Of a stretch of 64,000 nt of DNA, positions 1 to 11,824 are shown one piece after another. This stretch comes from Pollenia angustigena. Lineage: Eukaryota > Arthropoda > Insecta > Diptera > Polleniidae. The position numbers and the translations under genes are program-made. The first letter of the stretch is position 1. Every line of letters starts with the position of its first letter. The stretch spans positions 19,802,945 to 19,866,944 of the forward strand of contig OV884059.1 in NCBI GenBank assembly GCA_930367215.1, written 5' to 3'. The notes under the pieces are model-generated. The model saw nothing but the letters and a program-made list of their open reading frames with translations. It searched no databases and was not told where the DNA came from.

Positions 1-2917
1 AGAGTATTAAATTTATCCAGCATTGAAAAAGTCCTTACGCAGAACTTCAAAATTGGACAATGTACTTCAGCAGAAGCAATAATTAATTGCGAGCAGCATC
101 AAGGCGCAGCCAGGAGAATTGGCAAGGACCACGAGTCACTAGAGGAACGTGTGCGAAAATGGACCGAAAAGCTAACACCGCCTTGCAAAAATAAGGCCAA
201 ACAACTACTAAGAAAATATGCCTCTGCATTCGCTTTGAAAGGTCAAAACCAAGGCAGAACGTCAATCGTGAAACACGAAATCAACACAGGCGAAGCTAAG
301 CCAATAAAACAGGCGCCAAGAAGCATTCCTCTAGCAAAGCGAAATAAAGTAAAAGAGCTGGTTAGCGATATGGAAAAGAACGGAGTTATTAAACCATCAT
401 CAAGTCCGTGGAGCTCACCAGTGGTTTTGGTGAAAAAGAAAGATGGAAGTACCAGATTCTGCGTAGATTACAGAAAACTGAATGACGTCACGAAAAAAGA
501 TAGTTATCCATTGCCTAGAATTGATGATACCCTGGACACGTTAGCCGGAACGAAATGGTTTTCTACATTGGATTTGCAGAGCGGTTATTGGCAAGTGGAA
601 ATTTCGGAAAACGATAAGGAGAAAACTGCGTTTAGCGCAAGTGATGGCTTATGGCAGTTTAATGTGATGCCATTTGGACTCTGCAATGCTCCGGCTACAT
701 TCGAGCGGTTAATGGAGCAGGTGTTAAAAGGTCTTCACCGAAAGACATGTTTGGTGTACCTTGACGACATTATTGTAATGGGGAAAACATTTGATGAACA
801 CCTGAAAAACCTAGAAGAGGTGATGAAACGTATATCAATGGCAGGACTCAAACTAAATGCTAAGAAATGCTCACTGTTCCAGAAGGAAGTAAAATACCTG
901 GGACATCGTGTAACCTCCAAAGGCATCTCGACGGATGATGATAAAATAAAAGCTGTAATGGATTGGCCTCGCCCGAAAAATATTCATGAATTACGCAGTT
1001 TTCTAGGCCTGTGTACATACTACAGGCGCTTTGTACCAAACTTTGCAAATATTGCTGCAAGTTTACACGAATTGACTAAAAAGGCGCAAAAATACATCTG
1101 GAGTGAAGCACAGGAAACAGCATTTCAGAAACTGAAGGAATTGTTGTGCTCAGCACCAATTTTGGCTTACCCCATTACTGGAGAGAAATTTGTGCTTGAT
1201 ACCGATGCGAGCGGATACGTAGTTGGAGGTGTGCTTTCCCAAGTGGTCAATGGTGTAGAGCGAGTCGTGGGCTATTACAGCCGAATACTTTCGAAGCCTG
1301 AGAGAAATTACTGCGTAACGCGAAGGGAGCTCCTGGCAGTACTAGAGTCCGTAAAACATTTTCACAAGTATTTGTATGGTCAACATTTTGAGTTAAGAAC
1401 GGACCACTCTGCACTCAGGTGGTTGCTGCAATTCAAGAATCCGGAAGGTCAGATAGCTCGCTGGATTGAGCGCCTACAAAGTTATGATTTTACCATTGAG
1501 CACAGAAAAGGTGGAAAACATGGCAACGCGGATGCTCTATCAAGACGACCCTGCAAACTGGAATGCAAGCATTGTGTAAAGGCTGAAGGAAAGGAATACA
1601 ACTGTGAAGTTCGCCTACTGCATATAGAGTCCAACGAAGACTGGTCAATGGCACAGAAAGCTGACCCTATATTAGAGAAAATCATGAAGGCCAAAGAAGA
1701 AGGCAGAAGGCCGAATCGAAACGAAATATCATCTGAAAGTCCGCTAACAAAAGCATACTGGGCCCTATGGAACAGCCTACAGTTGATAAACGGCTGCCTG
1801 TACCGAGCATGGGAAAGTGCCGATGGAAAATCAGTTCGTAACCTCATTGTGGTGCCATCGTCAAAAGTACATGAAGTTCTAAATGAATTCCATAATGGTC
1901 CAAGTGGTGGCCATCTTGGCGTAACAAAAACATTAGAAAAATTAAAACAACGTTTCTACTGGGTTGGGTGCCAACAAGCTGTGGCCGATTGGATATCAAA
2001 TTGCACCCAATGCATTGCCGCCAAAGGACCAACAAGGAGAAGTCGGGGACCGCTTCAACAGTACAATTCGGGTGCCCCATTTGAGCGAATCGCAATGGAT
2101 ACAGCCGGACCTTTTCCTGTGAGTGATGCCGGCAACCGTTATGTGTTAGTAGTTATCGATTACTTTAGTAAATGGCCAGAGGTGTATGCCATCCCAAATC
2201 AAGAAGCTAGAACCGTTGTGGATGTATTTTTGAATAACTGGGTGTGCCGTTACGGAGTTCCAATAGAATTACACTCCGACCAAGGCAGAAATTTTGAATC
2301 TGGTGTGTTCAAAGAAATGTGTGAATTATACGGAATAAGAAAAACTAGAACAACTCCTTTGCATCCACAATCTGATGGTATGGTCGAAAGATTTAACCGC
2401 ACACTAGAGGAGCACTTGCGTAAAGTAGTAAGCACACATCAGAAAGACTGGGATGAACACATTCCGAAGTTTTTGTTGGCATATAGATCAGCTGTTCACA
2501 ACTCCACCTCTCGTACACCTGCCAAAATTGTCTTTGGAACGGAGCTCAGACTACCTGGAGATCTAGAATTTGGTGTTAAGCCTGGACCAAGAGATGACAA
2601 CAATGAAGGCTCTACCTCACAGGATTAAGCTGTCCAGTGACAAGATGAAAGCCAGATACGATCGAGCGGCAAATTCGGAGGGTTTCAAAGAGGGCCAGTT
2701 AGTTTTACTTTTTAATCCGCAACGAAAGAAAGGACTATCTCCAAAGCTGCAGACTCATTGGGATGGCCCATATAAAGTCATAAAGAAATTGAATGACGTG
2801 GTGTATCGGATCCAGAAATATAAGAGCCCAAGATCAAAAATGAAAGTGGTACATCTAGAACGACTAGCCCATTATGGAAAAGGAGAATCTGAGCCTATTC
2901 GGGACGAACAGGCTTAA
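1..2917 (+). pseudogene. Ty3/gypsy retrotransposon pol, 5' end outside window, frameshifted near 3' end
   Basis: The reading frame is open from the window edge to 2628 and encodes the pol part of a Ty3/gypsy LTR retrotransposon. Domains in order are: reverse transcriptase (FCVDYRKLN, MPFGLCNAPATF, catalytic YLDDII); RNase H (LDTDASGYVVGG, RTDHSALRWL, GNADALSR); the integrase HHCC zinc region (HNGPSGGHLG, NCTQCIAAKG); and the integrase DDE core (AMDTAGPFP, HSDQGRNFES, HPQSDGMVERFNRTLEE). The frame stops at 2626-2628. The integrase C-terminal module with its WDGPYKV motif continues in another frame at 2570-2917, so one indel near 2600-2625 breaks the protein. Gag and protease lie left of the window or are lost. 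Clade is uncertain; the wording is like the 412/mdg1 or Osvaldo groups. No envelope frame is seen before the LTR. Confidence 0.93.
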
Positions 2918-2928
2918 GTGGAGGGCAG

Positions 2929-3328
2929 TGTTACGAAAGTTAAATTATCTAAGAATTATTTATAGTTATAGTTATAAGTTATCTTGTAAGTCATAGTTTT
3001 ATGTTACTTAAAATTGTCATGTATAATTTTCAACACAACTGTTATTTTAAAAATAATTCCTATATAAATTTCCCAGTAATTTCTAGAAATGGTTATAGAA
3101 CATAATAAATAGTTTTTACGGGAAGGTTCAGGAAAAATCTAGAAATAATTATGAAATATAAAAAGGGGTGACTCATGTAAAATTAGTTTAGTTTGTTTTG
3201 AAAACGGTTCTGTTCGTTACTAACAATTGTGAACAAAATAAAGTTTGTTAAGTTGAATAAGTGTGTGTATTTATTTTTATTTGCAATTAAAAGAACTCAA
3301 ACGCGTTTATTAAAGGAAAAACGTAACA
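2929..3328 (+). repeat. 3' LTR of the Ty3/gypsy element
   Basis: The 400-bp LTR starts TGTTACG and ends CGTAACA, a 7-bp inverted terminus. A purine-rich tract (AAGTGGAGGGCAG, 2916-2928) directly precedes it, as expected of the plus-strand primer. A TATA-like motif lies near 3156-3163 and an AATAAA at 3237-3242, giving plausible promoter and polyadenylation signals. The LTR abuts the foldback repeat that starts at 3329. The 5' LTR and target duplication are outside the window. Confidence 0.85.
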
Positions 3329-4019
3329 ATATATAAAAGAGGGATTTAATGTCAAGTGAACTAATTTTGAAATCGATGTCTTTCGATTTGGATGAAATTT
3401 GCACCAACGTTAGTCCTATTGAATAGTAGTTTAGACACAAATTTTCAACAACATCGGTCAAAAAGTTTTTGAGTTTGGGGGGGTCAGAGTTTGAAATTTT
3501 GGCCATATAGGTGTTCTTTCACATCCATGTAACTTATTACCAATTGGGGTTAGCAAAATTTGTCTCAAGCAGCTTAGATAGTTATTTAATCAATCTTTTA
3601 AAAAAAATTTTTTGTTTTTTTAAAAAATTTTTTTACATATTTTTTTTATATTTAAAACTTTTTTTTTTTATTTTTTTTTTGCCAAGTTTTAAATTTAAAA
3701 AAAAAAATTTTAAAAAATTAAAAAAAAACAAAAAATTAGTTTTTTAAAAAGATTGATCAAATAGCTATCTAAGCTGCTTGGGACAAATTTTGCTAACCCC
3801 AATTGGTAATAAGTTACATGGATGTGAAAGAACACCTATATGGCCAAAATTTCAAACTCTGACCCCCCCAAACTCAAAAACTTTTTGACCGATGTTGTTG
3901 AAAATTTGTGTCTAAACTACTATTCAATAGGACTAACGTTGGTGCAAATTTCATCCAAATCGAAAGACATCGATTTCAAAATTAGTTCACTTGACATTAA
4001 ATCCCTCTTTTATATATAT
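3329..4019. repeat. Long inverted repeat (foldback/MITE-like)
   Basis: Two arms of roughly 280 bp (about 3329-3610 and 3735-4019) are near-perfect reverse complements, separated by about 125 bp of A/T runs. Outer ends are TATA-rich (ATATATAAAAGAGGG against CCCTCTTTTATATAT). One arm recurs as a diverged half-copy at about 22496-22660, so this is a dispersed family. Short ORFs on both arms are mirror images of one another and are not genes. It could be a MITE with very long TIRs, or two Helitron-type 5' ends facing outward. Confidence 0.8.
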
Positions 4020-4365
4020 AAAACGTATATAAAATGTTTGGAATTTTGTTGTTATTTTCTTAATTATTTTCTTAAATATTAATTTTAGCAAAAAACTTTC
4101 TTCGAGGCTAATGTTGTTGACTAGAAGAGCTAAAATATTGCCATATATCATGTTCTTGTAAAATGTTGTTTTTAAGAGATAGTCATATGCAAACAAATTA
4201 CATTTGAATAAATGGCTTAATGCAAACTTTGAGGGGCCGACGCCCCCCCTAAAACACAACTTATCGCTACGAAATTTTTTTGTATTTTTTTTTACATAAA
4301 ACTGAACCGATTTGGTGGGGGAGAATATAAGAAATCAAAAAAAATAAAATAACGGCCACCCTAAT
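4020..4365. repeat. Dispersed repeat flanking the foldback, shared with 22860-23065
   Basis: The stretch holds several blocks that recur in the same order around 22860-23065, for example GGGCTAAAATATTG-like text, ACAAATTACATTTGAATAAA and AAACACAACTTATCGCTA. The region beside the foldback is therefore part of a larger repeat family and not unique host DNA. No coding capacity is seen. Confidence 0.65.
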
Positions 4366-5291
4366 GTAGGTATGTATATGTATATTCACTGGGCAAAGGA
4401 ATAAACAAAAACAAATTTATTCTTCTTCACTTTTCCTTTCCTTTACACTTTTAAATACAATTTATTTATGTAAATTAGTATTATTTTTCTTTATTTAAAA
4501 TATTCCACAATCACTTTTAAATGAAATGTAAACAAAACTGGGAATACAAGAAAACTGTGGACAACATAAAACCTGTATGAATACAAGAAAAGTCTGGACT
4601 ACCATTGGGAACATGTTTAGGGGATCTTTTTACCACTGTGGACCAACCAGAAAACCGGGAATGATGGACCGTAGCTCATTTTAAAGATAACAATCCCAAC
4701 TAACTCGTTGTCAACTTTTTTTTATTAAAAAAAATATTTTTGTTGATTTTTTAGAGCATTTTAGGTCGATTTTTGAATGCACTTTTTGAAATATGATGTT
4801 AAGGGGATCTTTTTAATATAAAAATTTAACTGTTGAAACAGATGTAGGTAGGTATGTACTATACTTAGGTGATGTATGGATGTGTGTATGTACACGGAGG
4901 TTGAAAACACAAAGACGTCGATCTTCTTAAAATGAAAAATAATAAAATTTATTAAACCTCCGGACAAAAGCTTCCAAAGATCCGGCTCGTAAGGACCAAA
5001 TGTTTGCGTGCAAGGCGGGAAAAAATGAAATAAAAAGACAATTTGGTATTTTGTTTAAAATTCAAAAAAAGGTTTGCTTTATTTACCTTAAAAAATCGTA
5101 GTGAAGGCTTGGTAGTTATGTCGATAACTAATTTAGATACAACAAAACTTGAAGATGGCGAAAACAATGTTCTATTAACCGTTAACGTTATAAAATATAT
5201 AAGTTAGCACTCCGAAAGAATAAGGTTGCTAAAAAAGGTAGCAAACCTTAAACCTTAACCGAGCAACCAGTTATTATTTCAGTTAACTTAA
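4366..5291. other. AT-rich stretch without a recognised gene
   Basis: I see no credible coding region. There are short TATG/GTAGGTA microsatellite-like runs near 4365-4385 and 4845-4895. The sequence just before 5292 may include the lost 5' part of the copia element, but no LTR or gag can be recognised. Confidence 0.5.
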
Positions 5292-8254
5292 ACAGAAGTT
5301 TTTGAAAAATTTAAAGAATTTAAAAATTTGGTGGAGAATAGTACAAATCGGAAAATCAAAACAATCCGATCAGATAATGGAACTGAATATACAAGCAATG
5401 AATTTAAAATATTTTTAAAGAATGAAGGTATAAAACATCATTTTTCTGCTGAGTACACCCCTCAACAGAATGGTATTGCCGAAAGAAAGAATCGTACTCT
5501 AGTTGAAATGGCCAGATGTATGATGATACAATCACGTTTAAGCCCAGGTTTTTGGGCTGAAGCTGTATTAACCGCAAATCATATTCGGAACAGATGTCCC
5601 TAAAGATGTTTAGATGGCGAAACACCTTTTAATATATGGCTAGGAAGAAATCCAACTGTGAATTATTTTCAGAAATTTGGTACCACAGCTTATATGCTCA
5701 TAAAATCTAAAACCCTTGGCAAATTTAACTCTAAATCAAAGAAATGCATATTTGTTGGATATTCCATAAAACTGATACAAAAATCGTATGTTCAAGAGAT
5801 GTAAATTTTAGCAACGCGTATCAACCGGAAAATAATTATAAAGATTTTTTTTGAAAATAGACCAAATGAAAAAGAAGTAATGGAATTGTCGTTTACCCAA
5901 AATGGAAGTAGAAATTTGCAAAATCAGAGAAACACAGAAGAAGCTGAAGAATACAGTGAAAGTGAAATAGAAATAGAAGAATTTTATGGTTTTTCAGATA
6001 CCGAAGAAACTTTAAATGAAGAATGTACAGCTGATGAAAATGAAGAATATCAAACGCCCCGAACTTCCAAACGAGGACCTGGAAGACCAAAGAAAATAAA
6101 ACCTGGTAAAAGAGGTAGACCAAGAAAATTATTTGCTATTGCTGAAGATAACGAAAATTAAAACAAAGAAAATTTTGCAAATCTGTCAGAGCATAATAAT
6201 CAATTAACGGTTGAAGAAGCAATTTTAGGTCCAGAATCACAAAAATGGAAAAGATCAATGAAAGATGAATATGATGCTTTAGTGAAAAACAAAACCTGGA
6301 ACATAGTCAACTACCCAGAAAATAAAAAGGTTGTAGATTGCAAGTGGGTATTACGAAAAAAGTATAAAGCTGATGGCACAATAGAACGATACAAAGCTAG
6401 ACTCGTTGCAAACGGATTTACCCAAACACCATGCGTAGATTATAATGAAACTTTTTCGCCAGTAGCAAGAATTGGATCCATACGTTTATTAATGGCTTTG
6501 TCAGTGGAATTGAAATTAGATGTATACCAACTTGATTTTGTAGCTGCATACTTAAATGGTAGTATTGAAGAACAAATTTATATGAAAATACCAAAAGAAA
6601 TTGGGGAATTTTTGGAGGAAAAAGACAAACCTAATTATAAAGGTAAAGCGTGTCTATTACAAAAGGCCTTATATGGGTTAAAGCAGTCTGGAAGACAATG
6701 GTACAAGAAGTTGGATGCAAAATTAAAACAATTAAAATTTACAGCATTGAACTCAGATAATTGCATTTATATGTTAAAAGAAGGGGAAGACATCACATTA
6801 TTAGCCATATATGTGGACGATTTAATAGTGGCAACAAATAATAAACAAAAATGGAAAGAACTGAAATCGGAATTAGCAAAGTCGTTCGAAATGAAACCCT
6901 GGGTCAGTTAAATTTTTGTTTGGGAATCGAATTCAAACAAGATGCAAAAACTAAAGAAATTACAATGTCACAGCGTAAATATATACAAAACATTTTGAAA
7001 AAATTTAACATGGAAGATTGCAAACCTGCAAAAACACCGTTTAGTGCAGGAATAAAGCTGTCGAAAGAAATGTGTGCAACAGAAGAAGATAAATCTGAAG
7101 TTGAAAAGTTACCGTATCAAAATTTGGTCGGGTCTCTCATGTACTTGTCAGTTTCAACGAAACCAGATATCGCTCATATAGTTAGCGTACTTAGTCAATA
7201 CAATACTAACTATGGTAAAGAACATTGGATAGCAGCTAAGAGAGTTTTACGTTACTTGAAAGGCACTCAAAATATTGGCTTACATTATAAAGGAACAAAT
7301 GAGCAATTAACTGGCTATGCAGATTCAGACTGGGGAGCTAATATAGATGACCGAAGATCATATACGGGATATATTTTCAAATAAGCTAATGCTGCTATAA
7401 GTTGGGACTCAAGAAAACAAAGAACTGTAGCAATGTCGACAACCGAAGCAGAATACATGTCGCTCTCAGAATCCACAAAAGAAGCTATACATTTAAGAAG
7501 GTTTTTAGAAGAAATTATGGGTAAACAAAATACAATCTTAATTTATAACGACAATCAAGGAGCTGGGCTTTTGAGTAAGAACCCAATATTTCACAATAGA
7601 ACAAAACATATGGATATGCGTCATCATTTTGTTCGTGAAAACGTTACCAGCGGAAACATTAAAATTGAATATTTACCCTGCGGGAAATTTGTGTCAATTG
7701 GTCCCACAGACTGGTCCTGGGAGTTGTGAAAATAGAACAGGTACAAAAAGAAAGAACTCATGACCAGTGAAAGGAGAACCAATTATGTAACTGGTTTATG
7801 GAGAACAAAAAGGTAGAAAAAGTAATGAATTACAGTACAGTCTTCACCGTTGGTGTGATACATTTTTTTAGGACTTTCTTAAATTTGGCTCTTGAATTTA
7901 ATTCTAGGACTTGTTTTATTAAAATAATACTACATCGTATTGAAATAATACTACATTTTAGTAACTGTCACTAAACACGTCCATTAAGAATAGATATGTG
8001 ACTGGTCAAATGGTGTCAATTGACCCCTTCCAATGACAACCCCATGTAAAAGTTATAGGTCTTATTCATAGAAAGTGTTAAAACTAGAACCGGTCTCTAC
8101 CACCAATGACCTATCACAGGACTACTTTGGTGTCAGCTCGCTTCCCTCTAGGGTACCTACTGCTGACATGCCTGCTGACATTTTAACAAAAGGTTTACCA
8201 AGTTCAAAACATAATAATTGTATTTCTGAAATGAGTTTGGTTTATATTGTTTAA
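5292..8254 (+). pseudogene. Ty1/copia retrotransposon pol relic (integrase, RT, RNase H)
   Basis: The 5' end is truncated inside the integrase core (IRSDNGTEYTSNEF; HHFSAEYTPQQNGIAERKN). A stop at about 5601 is followed by the usual NIWLGRNPTV and KSKKCIFVGY text. An acidic linker at 5880-6161 ends in KRGPGRPKK and KRGRPRK, AT-hook-like motifs. Reverse transcriptase follows (WVLRKKYKADGTIERYKARLV, split for length here: KARLVANGFTQT, DVYQLDFVAAYLNG, LYGLKQSGRQWYKKL, catalytic YVDDLIV). There is a frameshift near 6900 and a stop near 7383 before the RNase H part (MSTTEAEYMSLSE, NPIFHNRTKHMD). The last piece (TADMPADILTKGLPSS, stop 8252-8254) lies beyond a MITE insertion at 7676-8153. No LTR, gag or protease is recognised, so the element is dead. 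Confidence 0.9.
7676..8153. mobile_element. TA-flanked MITE inserted in the copia RNase H
   Basis: This 478-bp insertion has imperfect inverted termini (CCCTGCGGGAAAT at the left, the complement of CCCTAGAGGGAAG at the right) and is bounded by TA on both sides (7674-7675 and 8154-8155). Removing it with one TA restores the copia reading frame across EYLPTADMPAD, which fixes the boundaries. TA duplication and termini fit the Tc1/mariner group; no transposase is present. Confidence 0.85.
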
Positions 8255-8407
8255 TGATTATTCTAAATGAATATAATGAATATAATACTTTACTGAAAAT
8301 ACTTCATTTATGGCAAAGTATGTTTTGATTTTTTATGTCTGTTAATTTTTTGTTATTTGGAAATTTTTATTATTCTTAAAATAAAATTTGTACAAAGAAT
8401 ACATATT

Positions 8408-8741
8408 AGCGGTTTTCACCCTTGATAGTAAAATCCCTTGTAGACCTTGTGAATCTTATTAATTTAGTATAAGTACTAAGATTTACAAAACTGCAACAAC
8501 AAAATGTATTAGACTAAAGTTTAGATCGCTGTGGTTGAAAAATCCAACAAAAAGCTGTAGTAAACACGTTTGTTAAATAACCCAGAATAAAACAATTGAA
8601 GAAACTATATCTGTCTCTTTTCCTCACTCAACAACTTCATTAATTTACAATACTAACGAAAAAGACACTCACGCTTTGTAGTATAAAATCGTATTAAGTA
8701 AAGCAGAGTTGTACACTTAATACAAAGGGTGCAAAACCGCT
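8408..8741. mobile_element. Small TIR element (MITE) with ATT duplication
   Basis: The 334-bp element starts AGCGGTTTTCACCCTT and ends with the near-complement AAGGGTGCAAAACCGCT. ATT flanks both sides (8405-8407, 8742-8744). It has no coding capacity. A 3-bp duplication is compatible with PIF/Harbinger-type mobility, although ATT is not the usual TWA. Confidence 0.65.
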
Positions 8742-8799
8742 ATTATTGTGTGTCCGTTATATTTACCATACGTTATATGAACCATATAAACATTAAAAT

Positions 8800-9072
8800 A
8801 AATATTTGTTTTCTAGGTCTGCATGCCAAATAATATATTCTTATTTAAAGGATGGATCACAATATCGTTCCTTTCATGGGTTACGCTCTAGTATCAGTCG
8901 TGTTGCTTCAGGGGTTCTTCAGGAATCTTTGTCTGGCCCTAAACTTTTCCTTGTTTATTTAGATGATTGTATTTCTATTATGTATAATAATTGTTGCAAG
9001 CCATTTGTTTATACAGATATCTTACTTACTTACATAATACGATATTGGATGCAAATTAATAAATTTGTGTGA
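8800..9072 (+). pseudogene. Fragment of a non-LTR retrotransposon reverse transcriptase
   Basis: An 88-codon open stretch reads like the middle of a LINE reverse transcriptase: SYLKDGSQYRSFHGLRSS, then SRVASGVLQESLSGPKLFLV (standing for the usual SGVPQGS-LGP-LF motif) and YLDDC. The catalytic YADD motif is replaced by VYTD, and the rest of the element is missing. This is a short, inactive 5'- and 3'-truncated relic. Confidence 0.7.
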
Positions 9073-9147
9073 ATAATCGTCTTAATTCTATTCTGAAATT
9101 TCCAGCGATTTTGATTTCTATCGATTTCTGTTTCCAGAACATGGATG

Positions 9148-9512
9148 TTTTATTCCTTTTTATTTTTTCAGTAATAATAATGTTGAATTAAAAAAATGGA
9201 AAAAGAGAAACAAAGTTACGCGAAAATTGCAAAAAATAGCGAATTGATTTAAAGTCCCTAAATAAATAAGGAATGGTAAGCGTTCCATAAAAATGGGAAA
9301 ATTTTCGGAAATTCGCAAAAATTTAATATTTATTAAAAATCGTTAAATTTTTGCTATTCCTTATAGTTTAAGGGACTTTTAATAAATTTTATGACTTGTG
9401 TGAAATATTAAAAATTTTCGCTATTTTTACAATTTTCGCGTAGCTTTTTTGCTCTTTTTCCATTTTTTTTAATTCAAAATTTTTATTACTGAAAAATTAA
9501 AAAGGAATAAAA
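9148..9512. mobile_element. MITE with long inverted arms
   Basis: Arms of about 100 bp at both ends are imperfect reverse complements, beginning TTTTATTCCTTTTTA and ending TAAAAAGGAATAAAA. The centre also folds. No target duplication or coding potential is apparent. Confidence 0.7.
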
Positions 9513-9886
9513 CTGTTTCGACACCAATAAGACTGACGACAAAATCAGAGTAAATTTATATCGATGCCGACGTTAACGTTTCGAACGACATACCAAAAAT
9601 ATATCGACGCTTATCGATAAGACTTGATATTGACAATAAGCATACCGATTTACAAGAATCGACACAAACCGATATTGTTTCGTATTGATGACGCTAAATG
9701 GAATAAGGGTGATTTATTCAGTATTCCGCCTAATTTTATTTATTTTGTGAAGGTTATATGCTTAAAGACCACGTATGTTAGCGCCAACAATCAAATTTTA
9801 CAGGAGAGATTTTTAATTATATTTCATATAAAGTTTGTATGAAATTTGTCGCTTACGATAAAATTGTTCTTGCTATAAAATCGTAA
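9513..9886. other. Unassigned AT-rich stretch
   Basis: No gene is recognised. A short ORF at 9624-9842 has no known motif and no supporting context. Confidence 0.4.
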
Positions 9887-10020
9887 GTGTCGGTTCACAC
9901 ATGCCAAGTTTGACTCGTCAAGTTTTAGGAGAGAGGGGAAAATAAATGACATTCTCTTTTCCCTTCTCTCCTAAAAGCCTAAGACTTGATGTGTCAAACC
10001 TGACATGTGTGAACCGGTAC
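9887..10020. mobile_element. Palindromic MITE with TAA duplication
   Basis: A 134-bp palindrome starts GTGTCGGTTCACACATG and ends with the near-complement CATGTGTGAACCGGTAC. The TAA duplications at 9884-9886 and 10021-10023 fit PIF/Harbinger-type MITEs. Confidence 0.75.
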
Positions 10021-10644
10021 TAACGGTTCCTTATGTGACCATGACATTTTAGCAGATGAAGCAAGTGTTGCCAATAAAGTACTTTTTATTTAAATAAACA
10101 AAAATTGAAAAGGATGTCGCTTATTTTCGCTGGATCGATAGGGTAACTTTTAATTTTATTTTTAGATTGTGATTTCAATAGTTGAAGCACAGCCGCGAAT
10201 AACGTTGTGACAAAATAATTTTTCATTAGAGTAAAAAACTTTTTTAAACGGCAGGATTACTTATTTTTAATTTTTTTGAAACAACGGGAAAATTTACAGT
10301 TAAAACGTTATTCAAATTTGCAAAACCATTAGATTGTATCATTTTTTAGTAACTTACAACGTTCTTTCACTGGCTAACTCTTTGTATTGCATATTGAAGA
10401 GGTTAAGGCTCATAAATTTTCATGATATGATGTTTAAACAATGTAAGAGATTAATGTTAACGATAATTATTAGTATTGTGGTTATTTTGTTGAACTATTT
10501 ATGGTTTTTAATCCAAATTTTTAATATTTTTAATTAGGCTTAAGTTCATGAAATTTAATTTTTCATTAAATTATTTTTATGAAGAAAGGAATTTTACAAC
10601 ATGAAAATTAATTAAAATAATTATTGATAATCTTTCATTCTTGA

Positions 10645-10740
10645 CGTGGCTGGGGCTCGAACCCCGGCCGGCAGGTTACCATGACATGTTTCGATTGCAA
10701 CCACTCAATCTCCTCAGATGGATTTGCCGTCTTACACTCG
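10645..10740 (-). other. tRNA-like pol III promoter motif, copy 1
   Basis: On the minus strand this stretch contains GGGGTTCGAGCCCC, an excellent match to a B box (T arm). About 45-50 nt upstream is GAGTGGTTGCAATCG, which resembles an A-box/D-arm region. Clover-leaf pairing is incomplete, so this is not a functional tRNA gene. It may be the head of a tRNA-derived SINE or a decayed tRNA. A second copy lies at 11218-11315. Confidence 0.45.
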
Positions 10741-11217
10741 CAGCCATCGACGACTGCTGACGTCAATAGTCAAACATCAATCCTTAAACCAAATTGTATT
10801 CCAACATTTGGTAGATCGAAATTTGCTTTCCTGAATGATTATCCACTTTAATTGATTTTACATGTTTTTTCCTTACTTCTGTTTTTTTCGTACTTTCGTC
10901 AAGAATTTTTCTTGAAGTCCAAGTACATTTTTTGTTTTTTCATTTTGTCTTTTTCTTTTCTGTTGACCTTTTTCAGCACAACTTGAAGGACAAATGTACA
11001 CATAGAGCTCGTACCTTAGCTTTAACAATAATTAGTATTGTGGTTATTTTGTTGAACTATTTATGGTTTTTAATCCAAAATTTTTTTTTTTTTTTAATAT
11101 TTTTAATTAGGCTTAAGTTCATCAAATTTAATTTTCATTAAATTATTTTTATGAAGAAAGGAATTTTACAACATGAAAATTAATTAATATTTACTGATAA
11201 TTTTTCATTTTTGACTC

Positions 11218-11315
11218 AATCTGGGCTCGAACCCAGGCGTTTTTACGGACAGGTTACCCTGACATGTTTCGATTGCAACCACTCAATCTCCTCAGAGGGC
11301 TTGCCGTTTAACACT
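11218..11315 (-). other. tRNA-like pol III promoter motif, copy 2
   Basis: This is the duplicate of the motif at 10645-10740, with CTGGGTTCGAGCCCAG forming a perfect 5-bp stem around TTCGAG. It sits in the second internal direct repeat of the same TIR element. Confidence 0.45.
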
Positions 11316-11824
11316 CGCGGCCATCGACGACTGCTGACGTCATTAGTCAAACATCAATCCTTAAACCAAATTGCATTTAACCTTTGGTAGATCGAAATTT
11401 GCTTTGAATGATTATCTATTTTAATTTATTTTACATGTTCTTCCTTTACTTTTAATTAATTTTCAAGTTGTAAAATTCCTTTCTTCATAAAAATAATTTA
11501 ATGAAAAATTAAATTTCATGAACTTAAGCCTAATTAAAAATATTAAAAAGTTAACGATAATTTGCAAAAAAAAAAACAGATTTTGCAAAAAGTGGCTTTT
11601 ACAACGTTATTCGCGGCTGTGCTTCAGTTATTTACTTTTGCGTATTCTACTTAACCTAAAGTTCAAAAACAATATTGTATAAAATTATGGATGATATTTA
11701 AAAGGTGTTTTTTTTTTTTTATCATAAATTTGCTAACAAAAGTCAACAATATACAATTAGTAGATTTTAAATGGCTTACAAATTAAAAAAAGTAAGTAAA
11801 TATGACAGTTTAACTTGTACTTGC

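Larger units (their letters stand above)
10184..11625. mobile_element. 1.44-kb non-autonomous TIR element with internal repeats
   Basis: Perfect 25-bp terminal inverted repeats (10184-10208 and 11601-11625; outer part GAAGCACAGCCGCG) are flanked by AGTT on both sides (10180-10183, 11626-11629). Inside, a block at about 10450-10860 is repeated directly at about 11020-11440, and part of it is repeated inverted at about 11440-11560. Each direct copy contains a tRNA-like GGGTTCGAGCCC box on the minus strand. There is no transposase. The superfamily is undetermined because a 4-bp duplication is unusual. Confidence 0.8.

Noticed and set aside
3297..4259. Several ORFs of 69-90 codons
   Set aside because: Mirror-image ORFs on the two arms of a foldback repeat, or low-complexity K/F-rich frames in its A/T spacer.
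8255..8407. 3' LTR of the copia element
   Set aside because: No polypurine tract, no TG...CA pair and no matching 5' LTR could be found.
10645..11315. Functional tRNA genes
   Set aside because: The T-arm is good but acceptor and anticodon stems do not pair, so only tRNA-like promoter words are claimed.
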